Positions 49,206 through 58,779 are shown, counted from the stretch's first letter. The stretch is 64,000 nucleotides of DNA from Pseudarthrobacter siccitolerans (GCF_001046895.1 NZ_CAQI01000053.1:186001-250000), one strand, 5' to 3'. Notes: generated by a model from the letters alone, not told the origin. Made by a program: numbers and translations.

Positions 49206-50012
49206 GTGTTCGCCGAGGAGCGCCAGCAAAAGATTGCCGAGCTTGTTGCCGGCACCGGCCGGGTCACCGTGACCCACCTGGCTGAGCGCTTCCGCATCAC
49301 CACCGAAACCGTCCGGCGCGACCTGGCCACCCTCGAAACCGCCGGCACGGTCCGCCGGGTGCACGGCGGCGCCGTTGCCACGGACCGGTTCAGCACCACC
49401 GAGGAAAGCGTCACCGAGCGGGCCATCCAGCGTCCGGACCAGAAAATCCGTATCGCGGAGGCAGCCTTGGCGCTCATCCCCCGCAACTCCCCCGGCAGCG
49501 TCCTGATCGACGGCGGCACCACCACCGAAGTGCTGGCGGACCTGCTCTCCCGGCGCACCGCCGGGGAACCCTCGGATGGAGCAGAAGACCGCGCCGAACT
49601 GGTGGCCATCACGCACGCCCTTCCGATCGCCGGCAAACTGTCCAACATTCCCGGAATAGCCCTCGATGTCCTGGGCGGACGGGTCCGCGGAATCACGCAG
49701 GTTGCCGTAGGACAGGCAACCGTTGAGGCCGCGGGCAGGATCCGCCCGGACATTGCCTTCATCGGCACCAATGGCATCCACGCCTCCTTCGGCCTCAGCA
49801 CTCCCGACCCCGAGGAAGCCGCCGTCAAGGCAGCTTTCGTCCGATCGGCACGCCGCATCGTGGTGCTGGCCGATTCCTCCAAGCTGGACACGGAAACCCT
49901 GGTCCAGTTCGCCTCCCTGAAAGATCTGGACACCTTGATTACAGACAGCGAACCCGGCCCGGAACTGGCAGCCGCCCTTGAGGACGCCGGCGTAGACGTG
50001 GTGGTCGCATGA
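49206..50012 (+). CDS. DeoR-family regulator of the fructose operon
   Basis: A 268-residue repressor. Its N-terminal helix-turn-helix is VTVTHLAERFRITTETVRRD (residues 20-40). Its sugar-phosphate sensor domain has VLIDGGTTTEVLADLL and SARRIVVLADSSKLDTETLV. GTG 49206 follows GGAGGG. It is the first gene of the fru operon and probably responds to fructose-1-phosphate or fructose-1,6-bisphosphate. The stop overlaps fruK (ATGA). Confidence 0.92.
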   Translation: MFAEERQQKIAELVAGTGRVTVTHLAERFRITTETVRRDLATLETAGTVRRVHGGAVATDRFSTTEESVTERAIQRPDQKIRIAEAALALIPRNSPGSVLIDGGTTTEVLADLLSRRTAGEPSDGAEDRAELVAITHALPIAGKLSNIPGIALDVLGGRVRGITQVAVGQATVEAAGRIRPDIAFIGTNGIHASFGLSTPDPEEAAVKAAFVRSARRIVVLADSSKLDTETLVQFASLKDLDTLITDSEPGPELAAALEDAGVDVVVA

Positions 50013-51004
50013 TCGTCACCTTCACGGCCAACCCCAGCCTGGACCGTACCGTTGCCCTTCCCGGCCCGCTTGAACGGGGCGAAGTGCAGCGCGCCGTTTC
50101 CGTCAGCCAGGAGTCCGGCGGCAAGGGCGTCAACGTCTCCCGCGCACTGGTGGCCTCCGGCCTTGAATCCATAGCCGTCCTCCCCGGCGCGGACAGCGAC
50201 CCGGTCCTGGCCGGCCTGCGCGAAAACGGCGTGCCCTTCGTCTCCCTGCCCATCGCTGAGCCGCTGCGCACCAACGTTGCCCTCACCGAACCGGGCGGTG
50301 TGACCACCAAGATCAATGAACCGGGCCCCGTGCTGGATGAAAACCAGCAGGAAGCCCTGATTAAGCTGCTGGTGGAGACCGCCCGCGGCGCCAGCTGGGT
50401 GGTCCTGGCCGGTTCGCTGCCGCCGGGGTTCCCGGCAGGCTTTTACGCGACGGCGGCCCAGCGCCTGCGTTCTTCCGCCGACGGCGCGTCTCCGGAACGG
50501 AAGCCGCTGATCGCCGTCGACTCGTCCGGCCAGCCCCTCGCCGCTGCCCTCACCGGTGGCGCCGGCGGCATGCCGGACCTTCTCAAACCCAACGCCGAGG
50601 AATTGGCGGAACTGGCTGCCGCAGCCGGCTTCGCTTCCCCGGCCACCGCTGAGGAACTGGAAGCGGACCCGGCTGCTGCCGCAGCGGCAGCCGCCGCCGT
50701 CGTACGTTCCGGCGTGGGAGCTGTGCTGGCAACTCTCGGATCCAAGGGAGCTGTCCTGGTAACGGCCGACGGCGCGTGGCTGGCCACGCACCCGCCGGTC
50801 GCCGCTGTCAGTACGGTCGGCGCGGGCGATTCAGCCCTGGCCGGCTACCTGCTCGCCCAAGGCCAGGGCGCCGCCCCGGCCGATTGCCTTCGTCAGGCGG
50901 TGGCCCACGGTGCCGCAGCCGCCTCCCTGCCGGGCTCCACTGTCCCGGCAGTTCACCAAACCACCCCGGATGCCGTAACCATCACGGCCCTTCGAAAGGA
51001 TTGA
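50009..51004 (+). CDS. fruK: 1-Phosphofructokinase
   Basis: A 331-residue PfkB-family kinase that phosphorylates fructose-1-phosphate to fructose-1,6-bisphosphate. It begins MIVTFTANPSLDRTVALPGP and has SQESGGKGVNVSRALVASGL, LAGSLPPGFPAGFY and the catalytic-base motif TVGAGDSALAGYLLAQG. It sits between the regulator and fruA, with an ATGA overlap upstream and fruA starting three bases after its stop. Confidence 0.94.
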   Translation: MIVTFTANPSLDRTVALPGPLERGEVQRAVSVSQESGGKGVNVSRALVASGLESIAVLPGADSDPVLAGLRENGVPFVSLPIAEPLRTNVALTEPGGVTTKINEPGPVLDENQQEALIKLLVETARGASWVVLAGSLPPGFPAGFYATAAQRLRSSADGASPERKPLIAVDSSGQPLAAALTGGAGGMPDLLKPNAEELAELAAAAGFASPATAEELEADPAAAAAAAAAVVRSGVGAVLATLGSKGAVLVTADGAWLATHPPVAAVSTVGAGDSALAGYLLAQGQGAAPADCLRQAVAHGAAAASLPGSTVPAVHQTTPDAVTITALRKD

Positions 51005-51006
51005 CA

Positions 51007-53076
51007 GTGACCCAGCTCATCACCACGGAACTGGTCGAGCTCGACCAGAACCTGGGCAACTCCCCCGAGACGGTGATCCGGCACCTGGCAAGCAAAGTAG
51101 CTGCCACCGGACGCGCATCAGAAGTTGAAGGCCTCTTCGCCGACGCCTTCGCCCGCGAGCAGAAAACCGCCACGGGCATCCCCGGCGGCATCGCCATCCC
51201 GCACTGCCGCTCCGCCGCCGTGATCGAACCCACCCTGGCCATGGCCCGCCTTGACCCCAAGGTGGACTTCGGCGCCAAGGACGGCCCGGCAGACCTGGTG
51301 TTTTTCATCGCAGCCCCGGACGGCGCGGACCAGGCGCACCTGAAGCTGCTGTCCAAGCTAGCCAGGTCCCTGATCAAAAAGGACTTCACCGCAGCCCTGC
51401 GCAACGCCTCCTCCCGCGAAGAGATCGTGGAACTCGTGGACGGCGCACTGGCTGACAAGCCCGCCGCCCATGCCGCCGCTCCCGCGGGCGTTGCCGCCGG
51501 CGCCGCCGGCGCTCCGGCCGGTTCCACATCGGCAGGCCCGGTTTCCGCAAGCTCAGCCGCCGGGGATTCGGCAAGCTCACGGCCCAAGCGCCTCGTGGCC
51601 GTGACCGCATGCCCCACCGGCATCGCCCACACTTACATGGCAGCCGACTCCCTGGTGGCGGCCGCCCAGGAGGCCGGCGTCGACCTGCAGGTGGAGACGC
51701 AGGGTTCCTCCGGCGCCAAGCCGCTGGATCCCGCCGTCATCGCGGCCGCCGACGCCGTCATCTTCGCGGTGGACGTGGACGTGCGCGGCAAGGAACGCTT
51801 CGCCGGCAAGCCCGTGATCAACGCGCCGGTCAAGCGCGGCATCGACGAGCCGGCCAAGATGGTCCAGGAAGCCCTCGCCGCGGCCGACAACCCCCACGCC
51901 CGCCGTGTCCCGCACTTCGGGGCTGAAGAGCAGGCAGAGCACGAGGCGGACGAAAAGGGCGAGCACATCGGCCAGAAGCTGAAGCGCGCACTGCTCACCG
52001 GTGTCAGCTACATGATTCCGTTTGTGGCCGGCGGCGGCCTGCTGATCGCCCTGGGCTTCCTGCTGGGTGGCTATGACATCACCGAAGTTGCGGACACGGT
52101 GGTTGTAGAGAACAACTTCGGCAACCTGCCTGAGGGCGGCCTGACCACCTATCTCGGTGCAGTGCTGTTCAAGATCGGCGCGCTGTCCATGGGCTTCCTG
52201 GTCCCTGCACTGGCCGGCTACATCGCCTACGCCATTGCCGACCGGCCAGGCATTGCACCCGGTTTCGTTGCCGGGGCAGTCTCCGGCTTTATGGGCGCCG
52301 GCTTCCTCGGCGGCATCGTCGGCGGCCTGCTGGCGGGCTACATGGCCCACCTGATCGGGACCTGGCAGGTGCCGCGCTGGCTCCGCGGCCTGATGCCCGT
52401 GGTGATCATCCCGCTGCTCGCCTCCATCTTCGCCTCCGGCCTGATGTTCCTGGTCCTCGGCGGCCCCATCGCAGGCCTCACGCTGGCCCTCAACGGGTGG
52501 CTGTCCGGCATGACCGGTGCGTCCGCCGTCGTCCTGGGCATCATCCTCGGCCTGATGATGTGCTTCGACCTGGGCGGTCCGGTCAACAAGGTGGCTTATG
52601 CCTTTGCCGTCGCCGGCCTGAGCGCCGGCAGCGCCGACAACCAGGCACCGTGGCAGATCATGGCCACCGTCATGGCTGCCGGCATGGTCCCGCCGCTGGC
52701 AATGGCCCTGGCCACGGTCCTGGACAAGAAGCTCTTTAGCCTGGCCGAGCGTGAAAACGGCAAGGCAGCCTGGCTGCTGGGTGCGTCCTTCATCTCCGAA
52801 GGCGCCATCCCGTTCGCCGCGGCCGACCCGCTGCGGGTCATCCCCGCCAGCATGGTGGGCGGTGCCCTCACCGGCGCACTGTGCATGGCTTTCAACGTCA
52901 CGTCCCAGGCACCCCACGGCGGCCTCTTCGTCTTCTTCGCCATCGGCAACCTGCTGATGTTCGTGATCTCGATCATCGCCGGAACCATCGTCAGCGCGCT
53001 GGCCGTGGTGGCCCTCAAACGCTGGGCAGCCCCGAAGAGCGCTGCTACGGTGGAGACCGTTCCAGCAACCGTCTGA
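51007..53076 (+). CDS. fruA: PTS fructose transporter subunit IIABC
   Basis: A 689-residue fused fructose permease. Domain IIA (1-150) has the phospho-histidine His66 in GIAIPHCRSA. An Ala/Gly/Ser linker follows. Domain IIB (about 195-295) has the phospho-cysteine Cys202 in AVTACPTGIAHTYMAAD. Domain IIC (about 335-680) has membrane helices beginning LLTGVSYMIPFVAGGGLLIA. It imports fructose as fructose-1-phosphate. The start is GTG 51007 behind AAAGGA. Confidence 0.96.
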   Translation: MTQLITTELVELDQNLGNSPETVIRHLASKVAATGRASEVEGLFADAFAREQKTATGIPGGIAIPHCRSAAVIEPTLAMARLDPKVDFGAKDGPADLVFFIAAPDGADQAHLKLLSKLARSLIKKDFTAALRNASSREEIVELVDGALADKPAAHAAAPAGVAAGAAGAPAGSTSAGPVSASSAAGDSASSRPKRLVAVTACPTGIAHTYMAADSLVAAAQEAGVDLQVETQGSSGAKPLDPAVIAAADAVIFAVDVDVRGKERFAGKPVINAPVKRGIDEPAKMVQEALAAADNPHARRVPHFGAEEQAEHEADEKGEHIGQKLKRALLTGVSYMIPFVAGGGLLIALGFLLGGYDITEVADTVVVENNFGNLPEGGLTTYLGAVLFKIGALSMGFLVPALAGYIAYAIADRPGIAPGFVAGAVSGFMGAGFLGGIVGGLLAGYMAHLIGTWQVPRWLRGLMPVVIIPLLASIFASGLMFLVLGGPIAGLTLALNGWLSGMTGASAVVLGIILGLMMCFDLGGPVNKVAYAFAVAGLSAGSADNQAPWQIMATVMAAGMVPPLAMALATVLDKKLFSLAERENGKAAWLLGASFISEGAIPFAAADPLRVIPASMVGGALTGALCMAFNVTSQAPHGGLFVFFAIGNLLMFVISIIAGTIVSALAVVALKRWAAPKSAATVETVPATV

Positions 53077-53137
53077 CCCTGCCCCACCCACTACCTCAAC
53101 CCGGCATACCAGCCCGCCGGAAGACAAAGGAGCAAAA

Positions 53138-53416
53138 ATGCCAGAACGCACAGCAACAGTCGCCAGCCGCGTGGGCCTGCACGCCCGCCCCGCCGCCATC
53201 TTTGCCGAGGCAGCAGGAGAGTACGACCTGGACATCACCATTGCCCGCGAAGGCGAGCCGGCCGACGAGGCGATGGACGCAGCCAGCATCCTGTCCCTCA
53301 TGAGCCTGGGCGCCTCGCACGGCGACGTAGTGGTCCTCCGGGCCGAGGGCGACGGCGCTGACACTGCCCTGGACCACCTGGTCCAGATCCTCGAAACGGA
53401 CCACGACGCCGAGTAG
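53138..53416 (+). CDS. ptsH: HPr phosphocarrier protein of the PTS
   Basis: A 92-residue HPr. The phosphorylated histidine is His15 in SRVGLHARPAAIFAEAAGEY. The regulatory-site region is DAASILSLMSLGASHGD, which keeps the serine near position 46. It passes phosphate from enzyme I (not in the window) to FruA. ATG 53138 follows AAGGAG. A hairpin terminator closes the operon. Confidence 0.95.
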   Translation: MPERTATVASRVGLHARPAAIFAEAAGEYDLDITIAREGEPADEAMDAASILSLMSLGASHGDVVVLRAEGDGADTALDHLVQILETDHDAE

Positions 53417-53446
53417 CAGCCTCGCTGCCTGGCAGCAGAGCGTACG

Positions 53447-53502
53447 GCCGCCGTCCGGACTCTCCCGTCCCCGGGAGGTGTCCGACGGCGGCTGTTGCGT
53501 TT
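53447..53502 (+). terminator. Terminator of the fructose operon
   Basis: GCCGCCGTC (53447-53455) pairs with GACGGCGGC (53484-53492), and GGAC with GTCC just inside; an inner CTCCC/GGGAG stem extends the hairpin. TGTTGCGTTT follows. It is a long, stable hairpin with a weak T-run. Confidence 0.65.
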
Positions 53503-53530
53503 AAGCGCTCCCCCTCCCCTGCCGGGTGGG

Positions 53531-53962
53531 TCACCCGCGTTCCGAGAGCCTCTTGACGTCCGCCACCAGCCGGTCCCACATGCCCTGTGAGTGCTCGGCC
53601 GCCTCCGCTGTGGGGTTGTTGTCCTGGGCCAGCGTCAGCAGCGTCCGGCCGCCCTGGTCCCGCAGCGTCCAGGTCAGCGTGTGGTAGTTCTCCGGTTTGT
53701 CCTCCTGCCCGCCCAGCGGGCTGAAGTGGGTGTACACCAGCCGCTGGCCCGGTTCCACTTCGAGGATTACGCCCCTGTCTTCGTATTCCTTGCCTTCCCA
53801 GCTCCCCCGCCAGGTAATGGGTCCGCCCACGCTCCAGTCCGTGGCGAGCTCGGCGCCGAACATAAACTCCTTCGTGGCCGCAGGGTCCGTAATGACCTCC
53901 CACACCCGGCCGGGCGGGGCGTCGATGGTGGCGGACGACGTCGCCACAAAGTCATCCGGCAT
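53531..53962 (-). CDS. SRPBCC / AHSA1-like protein
   Basis: A 143-residue helix-grip protein. It begins MPDDFVATSSATIDAPPGRV and has VWEVITDPAATKEFMFGAEL, then LVYTHFSPLGGQEDKPENYH and a C-terminal helix. AHSA1-like domains bind hydrophobic ligands or act as Hsp90 co-chaperone-like modules; no catalytic role can be read. ATG 53962 lies inside the last 11 bases of the methyltransferase gene, so the two are co-translated. Confidence 0.87.
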   Translation of the reverse strand: MPDDFVATSSATIDAPPGRVWEVITDPAATKEFMFGAELATDWSVGGPITWRGSWEGKEYEDRGVILEVEPGQRLVYTHFSPLGGQEDKPENYHTLTWTLRDQGGRTLLTLAQDNNPTAEAAEHSQGMWDRLVADVKRLSERG

Positions 53963-54809
53963 TACCCTTGGCCTTCTTCGCCGTGAACAGCAGGTACTCC
54001 CATTCCATCTGGAACGGGGAATCGCCGTGGGCATCGCCGAAGGACTCAGCCAGTTCGGTCAGCGCAGCATCGAGCGCCTTGACCTTGTCCGGATCCTCCG
54101 CGATGAACTTGTACACCGAGATAGTGGGCCCGTAGTGGGACTTGAAGTAGCGGACGAAGTCCTCGGGCTGGTGGAAACTCCGGACGGCCAGGGATTGCTT
54201 GCGGGCCTTGACGTCGGTGACCCTCCCGCCGAGCAGTTCCCGGACGTGCTCCTCGCTTCCCCACAGCGGCGCGGGCTGCGCCCCCGGTGGCGGCGGCGGG
54301 GCAAACGGCTTCAGCGCGGCGAACATCTTGCCTATGAACCCTCCGGGGGTCCAGCTGAGCAGGCCGATGGTGCCGCCCGGCTTGCAGACGCGCAGGAGCT
54401 GGTCCGCGGCGGCCTGGTGATGGGGCGCGAACATCACGCCGAGGCAGGACATGACGGTATCGAACTCGTCATCGCCGAACGGCAAGGCCTCCGCGTCCCC
54501 CTCCTTCCACTCCAGCTCAACGCCGCGGTCCGCGGCCTGGTGCCGGCCGGCGTCGAACAGCTCAGGAGTGAGGTCGCTGGCCACCACCTTCGCGCCCATC
54601 ATGGCGGCGGGGATGGCCGCGTTCCCCGAGCCGGCAGCGACGTCCAGGACCCGCTGGCGCGAATTGATGCCGCAGGCTTCAACGAGGATTGCCCCCAGCT
54701 CCGGGAGCAGCTCACTTGCGAGCGCAGGATAATCCCCCGATGCCCACATGGCCCGGTGTTTTTGCTTCAGCGCCCGGTCCGCCTCCAGAACATCAGCCTG
54801 GTCATTCAT
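53952..54809 (-). CDS. Class I SAM-dependent methyltransferase
   Basis: A 285-residue enzyme of the UbiE/Methyltransf_11 group. Motif I is QRVLDVAAGSGNAAIPAAMM, the acidic residue after strand 2 is in VVASDLTPELFDAGR, and motif post-I is FDTVMSCLGVMFAPHHQAAA. The C-terminal half is helical and includes FVRYFKSHYGPTISVYKFIA. ATG 54809 follows GGGAGG. The acceptor is unknown. It is followed by an SRPBCC gene with an 11-bp overlap. Confidence 0.88.
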   Translation of the reverse strand: MNDQADVLEADRALKQKHRAMWASGDYPALASELLPELGAILVEACGINSRQRVLDVAAGSGNAAIPAAMMGAKVVASDLTPELFDAGRHQAADRGVELEWKEGDAEALPFGDDEFDTVMSCLGVMFAPHHQAAADQLLRVCKPGGTIGLLSWTPGGFIGKMFAALKPFAPPPPPGAQPAPLWGSEEHVRELLGGRVTDVKARKQSLAVRSFHQPEDFVRYFKSHYGPTISVYKFIAEDPDKVKALDAALTELAESFGDAHGDSPFQMEWEYLLFTAKKAKGNAG

Positions 54810-55012
54810 GGCTGTGCCTCCCTACTGCGATGGTTCCCAGTGAGTTAACAGCACGCCGCCGGCACAGCGGAGGCTGCGATGCGACTCATTGTGGACGCGC
54901 CTGCCGCCGCTGTAAAGAGCGTTTGTACAACGACTATCGAAAAGCAAGCAAGCTTAGTAGTTTCATAGACATGGCATTCCCCAAGGCGGCGCCCCCGGCA
55001 GGCCCACGAGTA
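54810..55012. other. Intergenic region, methyltransferase start to ku stop
   Basis: These 203 bp include an A+T-richer part around 54910-54970. No gene, hairpin with T-run or repeat could be supported. It must hold the promoter for the methyltransferase/SRPBCC pair. Confidence 0.4.
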
Positions 55013-56143
55013 TCACGCGGGCTTGCGCGCCCTGGTGCCCGTCGCCTTGCCGGCAGTGGTCTTCGCGGCAGGTTTATCGGCAGTTTTGCCCGCCGTGGAC
55101 TTGGCGGTGGATTTGGCGGCCGTGGTCTTGGCTGCACCGGTCTTCGTGTCCGCCGCTTTCGATGTGGACTTGGTGGCGGTCTTTCCCGTGCCGGTCTTGG
55201 CGGCCGTGGACCTGGCTGCCGTGGATTTGGTCCCGTCAGACTTGGCGGCCGCCGTCTTGCCGGCCGTGGCCCGCTTGGGGGCGGGCTTGCCCTCTTCCTC
55301 GTCGTCGGAATCCGCGGCCTCCTCCCCGGAACCGCTGCCCGCGGTTCCGGACCCGCCGCCGCGTTTCCGGTCCAGGCTCCGCTTCAGCGCCTCCATCAGG
55401 TCGATGACTTCGCCCTTGCCGCCTTCACCGGCTTCCACACCAAAGGTCTCGTCCGTGTCCAGCGCGTCACCCTGCTCGAGCTTGGCCTCGATGAGCTGGC
55501 GCAGCTGCACCTGGTAGTCGTCGGTGAAATGCTCGGGATCAAAATCGGCCGCCATGGACTCCACCAAAGCCGCGGACATGTCGCGTTCCTGCGGGGAGAT
55601 CTTGATGGATACGTCCAGGGACGGGAAGTTGGCTTCGCGCACCTCGTCCGGCCAGAGCAGGGACTGCAGCACCAGGACGTCGTCCTTGATCCGCAGCGCG
55701 CCAAGCCGCGTCTTCTCGCGCAACGCGAACTGGACGATCGCCACCCGGTCCGTGTCCTCCAGCGCACGCCGGAGCAGCACGTAGGCTTTGGGCGACTTGG
55801 AGTCCGGCTCCAGGTAATAGCTCTTCTCGAACATCATCGGTTCAAGCTGCTCGGAGGGGACGAACTGCACCACTTCGATTTCGTGGCTGTTCTCGGCGGG
55901 AATGGCCTGGAGCTCATCCTTCGAGAGGACAACGGTTTTGCCGTCCTCCTCGTAGGCCTTCTCGATGTCCGAGTAGTCGATGACCTGGCTGCAGACCTCG
56001 CACCGGCGCTGATAGCGGATCCTGCCGCCGTCGGCATTGTGCACCTGGTGCAGACTGATGTCATGATCTTCGGTTGCGCTGTAGACCTTTACGGGGACGT
56101 TGACCAGGCCAAACGCGATGGCACCTTTCCAGATGGCTCTCAT
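55013..56143 (-). CDS. ku: Ku protein (non-homologous end joining)
   Basis: A 376-residue bacterial Ku, the homodimer that rings DNA ends and recruits LigD. The core (1-265) begins MRAIWKGAIAFGLVNVPVKV and has HNADGGRIRYQRRCEVCSQV and VIDLMEALKRSL. From about residue 275 a long Lys/Ala/Thr-rich tail follows (KTATKSTSKAADTKTGAAKT), like histone H1 or actinobacterial HupB. Such tails on Ku promote DNA binding and end bridging in mycobacteria. It is divergent from ligD with 40 bp between the starts. Confidence 0.95.
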   Translation of the reverse strand: MRAIWKGAIAFGLVNVPVKVYSATEDHDISLHQVHNADGGRIRYQRRCEVCSQVIDYSDIEKAYEEDGKTVVLSKDELQAIPAENSHEIEVVQFVPSEQLEPMMFEKSYYLEPDSKSPKAYVLLRRALEDTDRVAIVQFALREKTRLGALRIKDDVLVLQSLLWPDEVREANFPSLDVSIKISPQERDMSAALVESMAADFDPEHFTDDYQVQLRQLIEAKLEQGDALDTDETFGVEAGEGGKGEVIDLMEALKRSLDRKRGGGSGTAGSGSGEEAADSDDEEEGKPAPKRATAGKTAAAKSDGTKSTAARSTAAKTGTGKTATKSTSKAADTKTGAAKTTAAKSTAKSTAGKTADKPAAKTTAGKATGTRARKPA

Positions 56144-56183
56144 TCCCTAAGTCAACAGCACGCAGCGCCGGAGGTGAAGACCT

Positions 56184-58691
56184 GTGGCCGCCGCTAAGGA
56201 GCGTGTCCGGGTTGCGGGCCGGGAATTGACCCTCACCAACCTGGGCAAAGTCATCTATCCGGAGACCGGCACCACCAAGGCGGACATCCTGGCGTACTAC
56301 GCCGCCGTGGCACACGTCCTCATCCCCGCCGCGGCCAACAGGCCCGCCACAAGGAAAAGGTGGGTCAACGGCGTTGGAACCGAGGAGAAGCCCGGCGAGG
56401 TCTTCTTCCAGAAGAACCTTGAGGATTCGGCCCCGGGCTGGCTTCCCCGCGCCGCCATCACCCACAAGGACCGGACCATCTACTACCCCATGGTGAACGA
56501 CCCCGCCACGCTCACCTGGTTCGGGCAGATCAACTCGCTGGAAATCCACGTTCCCCAGTGGCAGGTGGATTCGCACGGCAACCAGCTGAACCCGGACCGG
56601 CTGGTCCTGGACCTCGATCCCGGTGTGGGCGCCGGGCTTGAGGAGTGTGTGGAAGTGGCATTGCTGGCGCGCGGCATCCTCGAGGACGTGGGCCTGGACC
56701 CGGTCCCGGTGACCAGCGGCAGCAAGGGCATCCACCTGTACGCCGCCCTGGACCGGAGCCAAACCTCCGACCAGATTTCCGCGTTCGCCCGGGAGTTGGC
56801 CCGCGCACTGGAAGCAGACCACCCGGACCTTGCCGTCAGCGACATGAAAAAGACGCTGCGCAAAGGCAAGGTGCTGGTGGACTGGAGCCAGAACAACGCG
56901 GCGAAAACCACCATCGTGCCCTATTCACTGCGGGGCCGCCCCACTCCAATGGCGGCCGCACCGCGAACCTGGGAGGAAATCAGTTCCCCGGGCCTGGAGC
57001 ACCTGGACTACCAGGCCGTGCTGCGCAGGGTGCAGGAAGGCACTGACCCGTTCGCCGCCGTCGTCCGCGCCTCAAACCAAAGCCTGGACGTACCGGACCA
57101 GCATCACGACGGCGACCCGCGCCTGGGCAAGTACCGCTCCATGCGTGATCCCAACGCCACCCCGGAACCCTTCAGCGGCATGGCCGGCAGCGGGGACGCG
57201 TTTGTCATCCAGGAGCACCACGCCAGCCGGCTCCACTTCGACCTCCGGCTCGAGCACGACGGCGTCCTGGTGTCCTGGGCCTTGCCGAAAGGCGTTCCCG
57301 AAAGCGGGGGCAAGAACCACCTGGCCGTCCAGACCGAGGATCATCCGATGGACTACCTCACCTTTCACGGGACCATCCCCAAAGGCGAATATGGTGCCGG
57401 CGAAATGACCATCTGGGACCACGGCACCTATGAACTGCACAAGTGGATCAACGGCAGGGAGGTCATTGTTACCCTGCACGGTTCCGAAGGCGGCGGCCTG
57501 GGCGGAACGAAAAAGGTGGCGCTCATCCACACGGGCCGCAGACAGGGCAAGGACGCCGAAAGCCAGTGGCTGATCCATCTCATGGACAAAGACCGGCCAG
57601 GCATCCGGCAGCGGCCTGTCGCCGTACAGGAGGAGCCGGAGGAAGCGGCGGAGTCGGAGAAAGAAGGCAACGAGCCGGAGGAAGTCCCGGAGCAAGGGCA
57701 AGCGGAGGATTCCCCGGCCGCCGCTCCAATAGCACCCGAGGACTTCAGCCCGATGATGGCCACGTCCGGGACCACAGCGGACCTGCAAGGCAGCAACTGG
57801 CAGTTCGAGCTGAAGTGGGACGGGGTGCGCGCCATCCTCGTGGCCGACGAGGAAACCATCCGCATCTTCAGCCGCAACGGAAACGACGTCACCAGGACCT
57901 ACCCGGAGTTCACTGACCGGGACTGCTGGCCGCCCCAGCCGTTCGTCGCCGACGGCGAGATTATCGCCGTCGGACCTTCCGGCCGGCCTGACTTCGGCCT
58001 GCTCCAGGGCCGCATGAAGCTCACCCGGCCCGCCGACGTCGCCAAAGCACGGAAGGCCATCCCCGTGCGGCTGATGCTTTTCGACCTGCTGTACGACGGC
58101 GGCACGGACCTTCGCGCGCTGCCCCTCGCCAAGCGGCGCAGCCGGCTGGAGCAGTTTTTCACGGCGTCGGACTGCCCCGTGGACCTGTCCCTGGTCCTGA
58201 AGGAACAGGTGGAAGACATCCTTGAGAGTGCGCAGGAACTCGGCCTTGAAGGCGTGATGGCCAAACGCACCGACGGCCGGTACGTCACCGGACAGCGGAC
58301 CCGCACCTGGATCAAGCTCAAGCTCGACCAGACCCAGGAGGTGGTGGTGGGCGGCTGGCGGCCCGGCAAGGGCGCCCGCGAAGGGTCGGTGGGATCGCTC
58401 CTGGTGGGCATCCCCGACGGGCGGAACCTGCGGTACGTGGGCCGGGTGGGCAGCGGCTTCAGCTGGCGCGAGCTCACTGAGCTCCGGCAGACAGTGGACC
58501 GGCTGGCGAGGAAAACGTCGCCCTTCCAGGATGTGCCGCGTGAAGATGCGGCCGATGCCCGCTGGGTGAGTCCCCAGCTGGTGGGTGAGGTGACGTACAG
58601 CGAGTGGACCGGAACAGGGCGGCTCCGGCACCCGGTGTGGCGCGGCTGGCGGCTGGACAAGGAACCATCGGAGGTTGTGCCGGAGGCGTAA
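56184..58691 (+). CDS. ligD: Multifunctional ATP-dependent DNA ligase LigD
   Basis: An 835-residue NHEJ enzyme with the domain order polymerase, phosphoesterase, ligase. Pol (about 10-300) has the catalytic DLD as Asp143 and Asp145 in RLVLDLDPGVGAG. PE (about 335-470) has FVIQEHHASRLHFDLRLEHD with its His and Asp metal ligands. An acidic linker (EEPEEAAESEKEGNEPEEVP) leads to the ligase (about 525-830) with the nucleotidyl lysine Lys544 in FELKWDGVRA. GTG 56184 follows GGAGGTGA. The order matches mycobacterial LigD, not Pseudomonas. Confidence 0.96.
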   Translation: MAAAKERVRVAGRELTLTNLGKVIYPETGTTKADILAYYAAVAHVLIPAAANRPATRKRWVNGVGTEEKPGEVFFQKNLEDSAPGWLPRAAITHKDRTIYYPMVNDPATLTWFGQINSLEIHVPQWQVDSHGNQLNPDRLVLDLDPGVGAGLEECVEVALLARGILEDVGLDPVPVTSGSKGIHLYAALDRSQTSDQISAFARELARALEADHPDLAVSDMKKTLRKGKVLVDWSQNNAAKTTIVPYSLRGRPTPMAAAPRTWEEISSPGLEHLDYQAVLRRVQEGTDPFAAVVRASNQSLDVPDQHHDGDPRLGKYRSMRDPNATPEPFSGMAGSGDAFVIQEHHASRLHFDLRLEHDGVLVSWALPKGVPESGGKNHLAVQTEDHPMDYLTFHGTIPKGEYGAGEMTIWDHGTYELHKWINGREVIVTLHGSEGGGLGGTKKVALIHTGRRQGKDAESQWLIHLMDKDRPGIRQRPVAVQEEPEEAAESEKEGNEPEEVPEQGQAEDSPAAAPIAPEDFSPMMATSGTTADLQGSNWQFELKWDGVRAILVADEETIRIFSRNGNDVTRTYPEFTDRDCWPPQPFVADGEIIAVGPSGRPDFGLLQGRMKLTRPADVAKARKAIPVRLMLFDLLYDGGTDLRALPLAKRRSRLEQFFTASDCPVDLSLVLKEQVEDILESAQELGLEGVMAKRTDGRYVTGQRTRTWIKLKLDQTQEVVVGGWRPGKGAREGSVGSLLVGIPDGRNLRYVGRVGSGFSWRELTELRQTVDRLARKTSPFQDVPREDAADARWVSPQLVGEVTYSEWTGTGRLRHPVWRGWRLDKEPSEVVPEA

Positions 58692-58721
58692 AGCTCCCGG
58701 GCGGCCCGCAGATTTGCGGGA

Positions 58722-58779
58722 CACGGAAACGGCCGGGCGAACCCATAAGTGTGGGTGTCGCCTGGCCGTCTCCGCGTCA
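58722..58779 (+). terminator. Imperfect hairpin after ligD
   Basis: ACGGCC and its complement GGCCGT, then GGGCGA/TCGCCT (one wobble) and ACCCA/TGGGT, form a stem of about 20 bp centred near 58748. It begins about 30 bp after the ligD stop, between convergent genes. There is no clear T-run, so efficiency is uncertain. Confidence 0.45.

Noticed and set aside
51577..53364. A 595-codon leftward frame antisense to fruA and HPr
   Set aside because: The other strand has all PTS motifs; this frame is His/Gln/Asp-rich shadow sequence.
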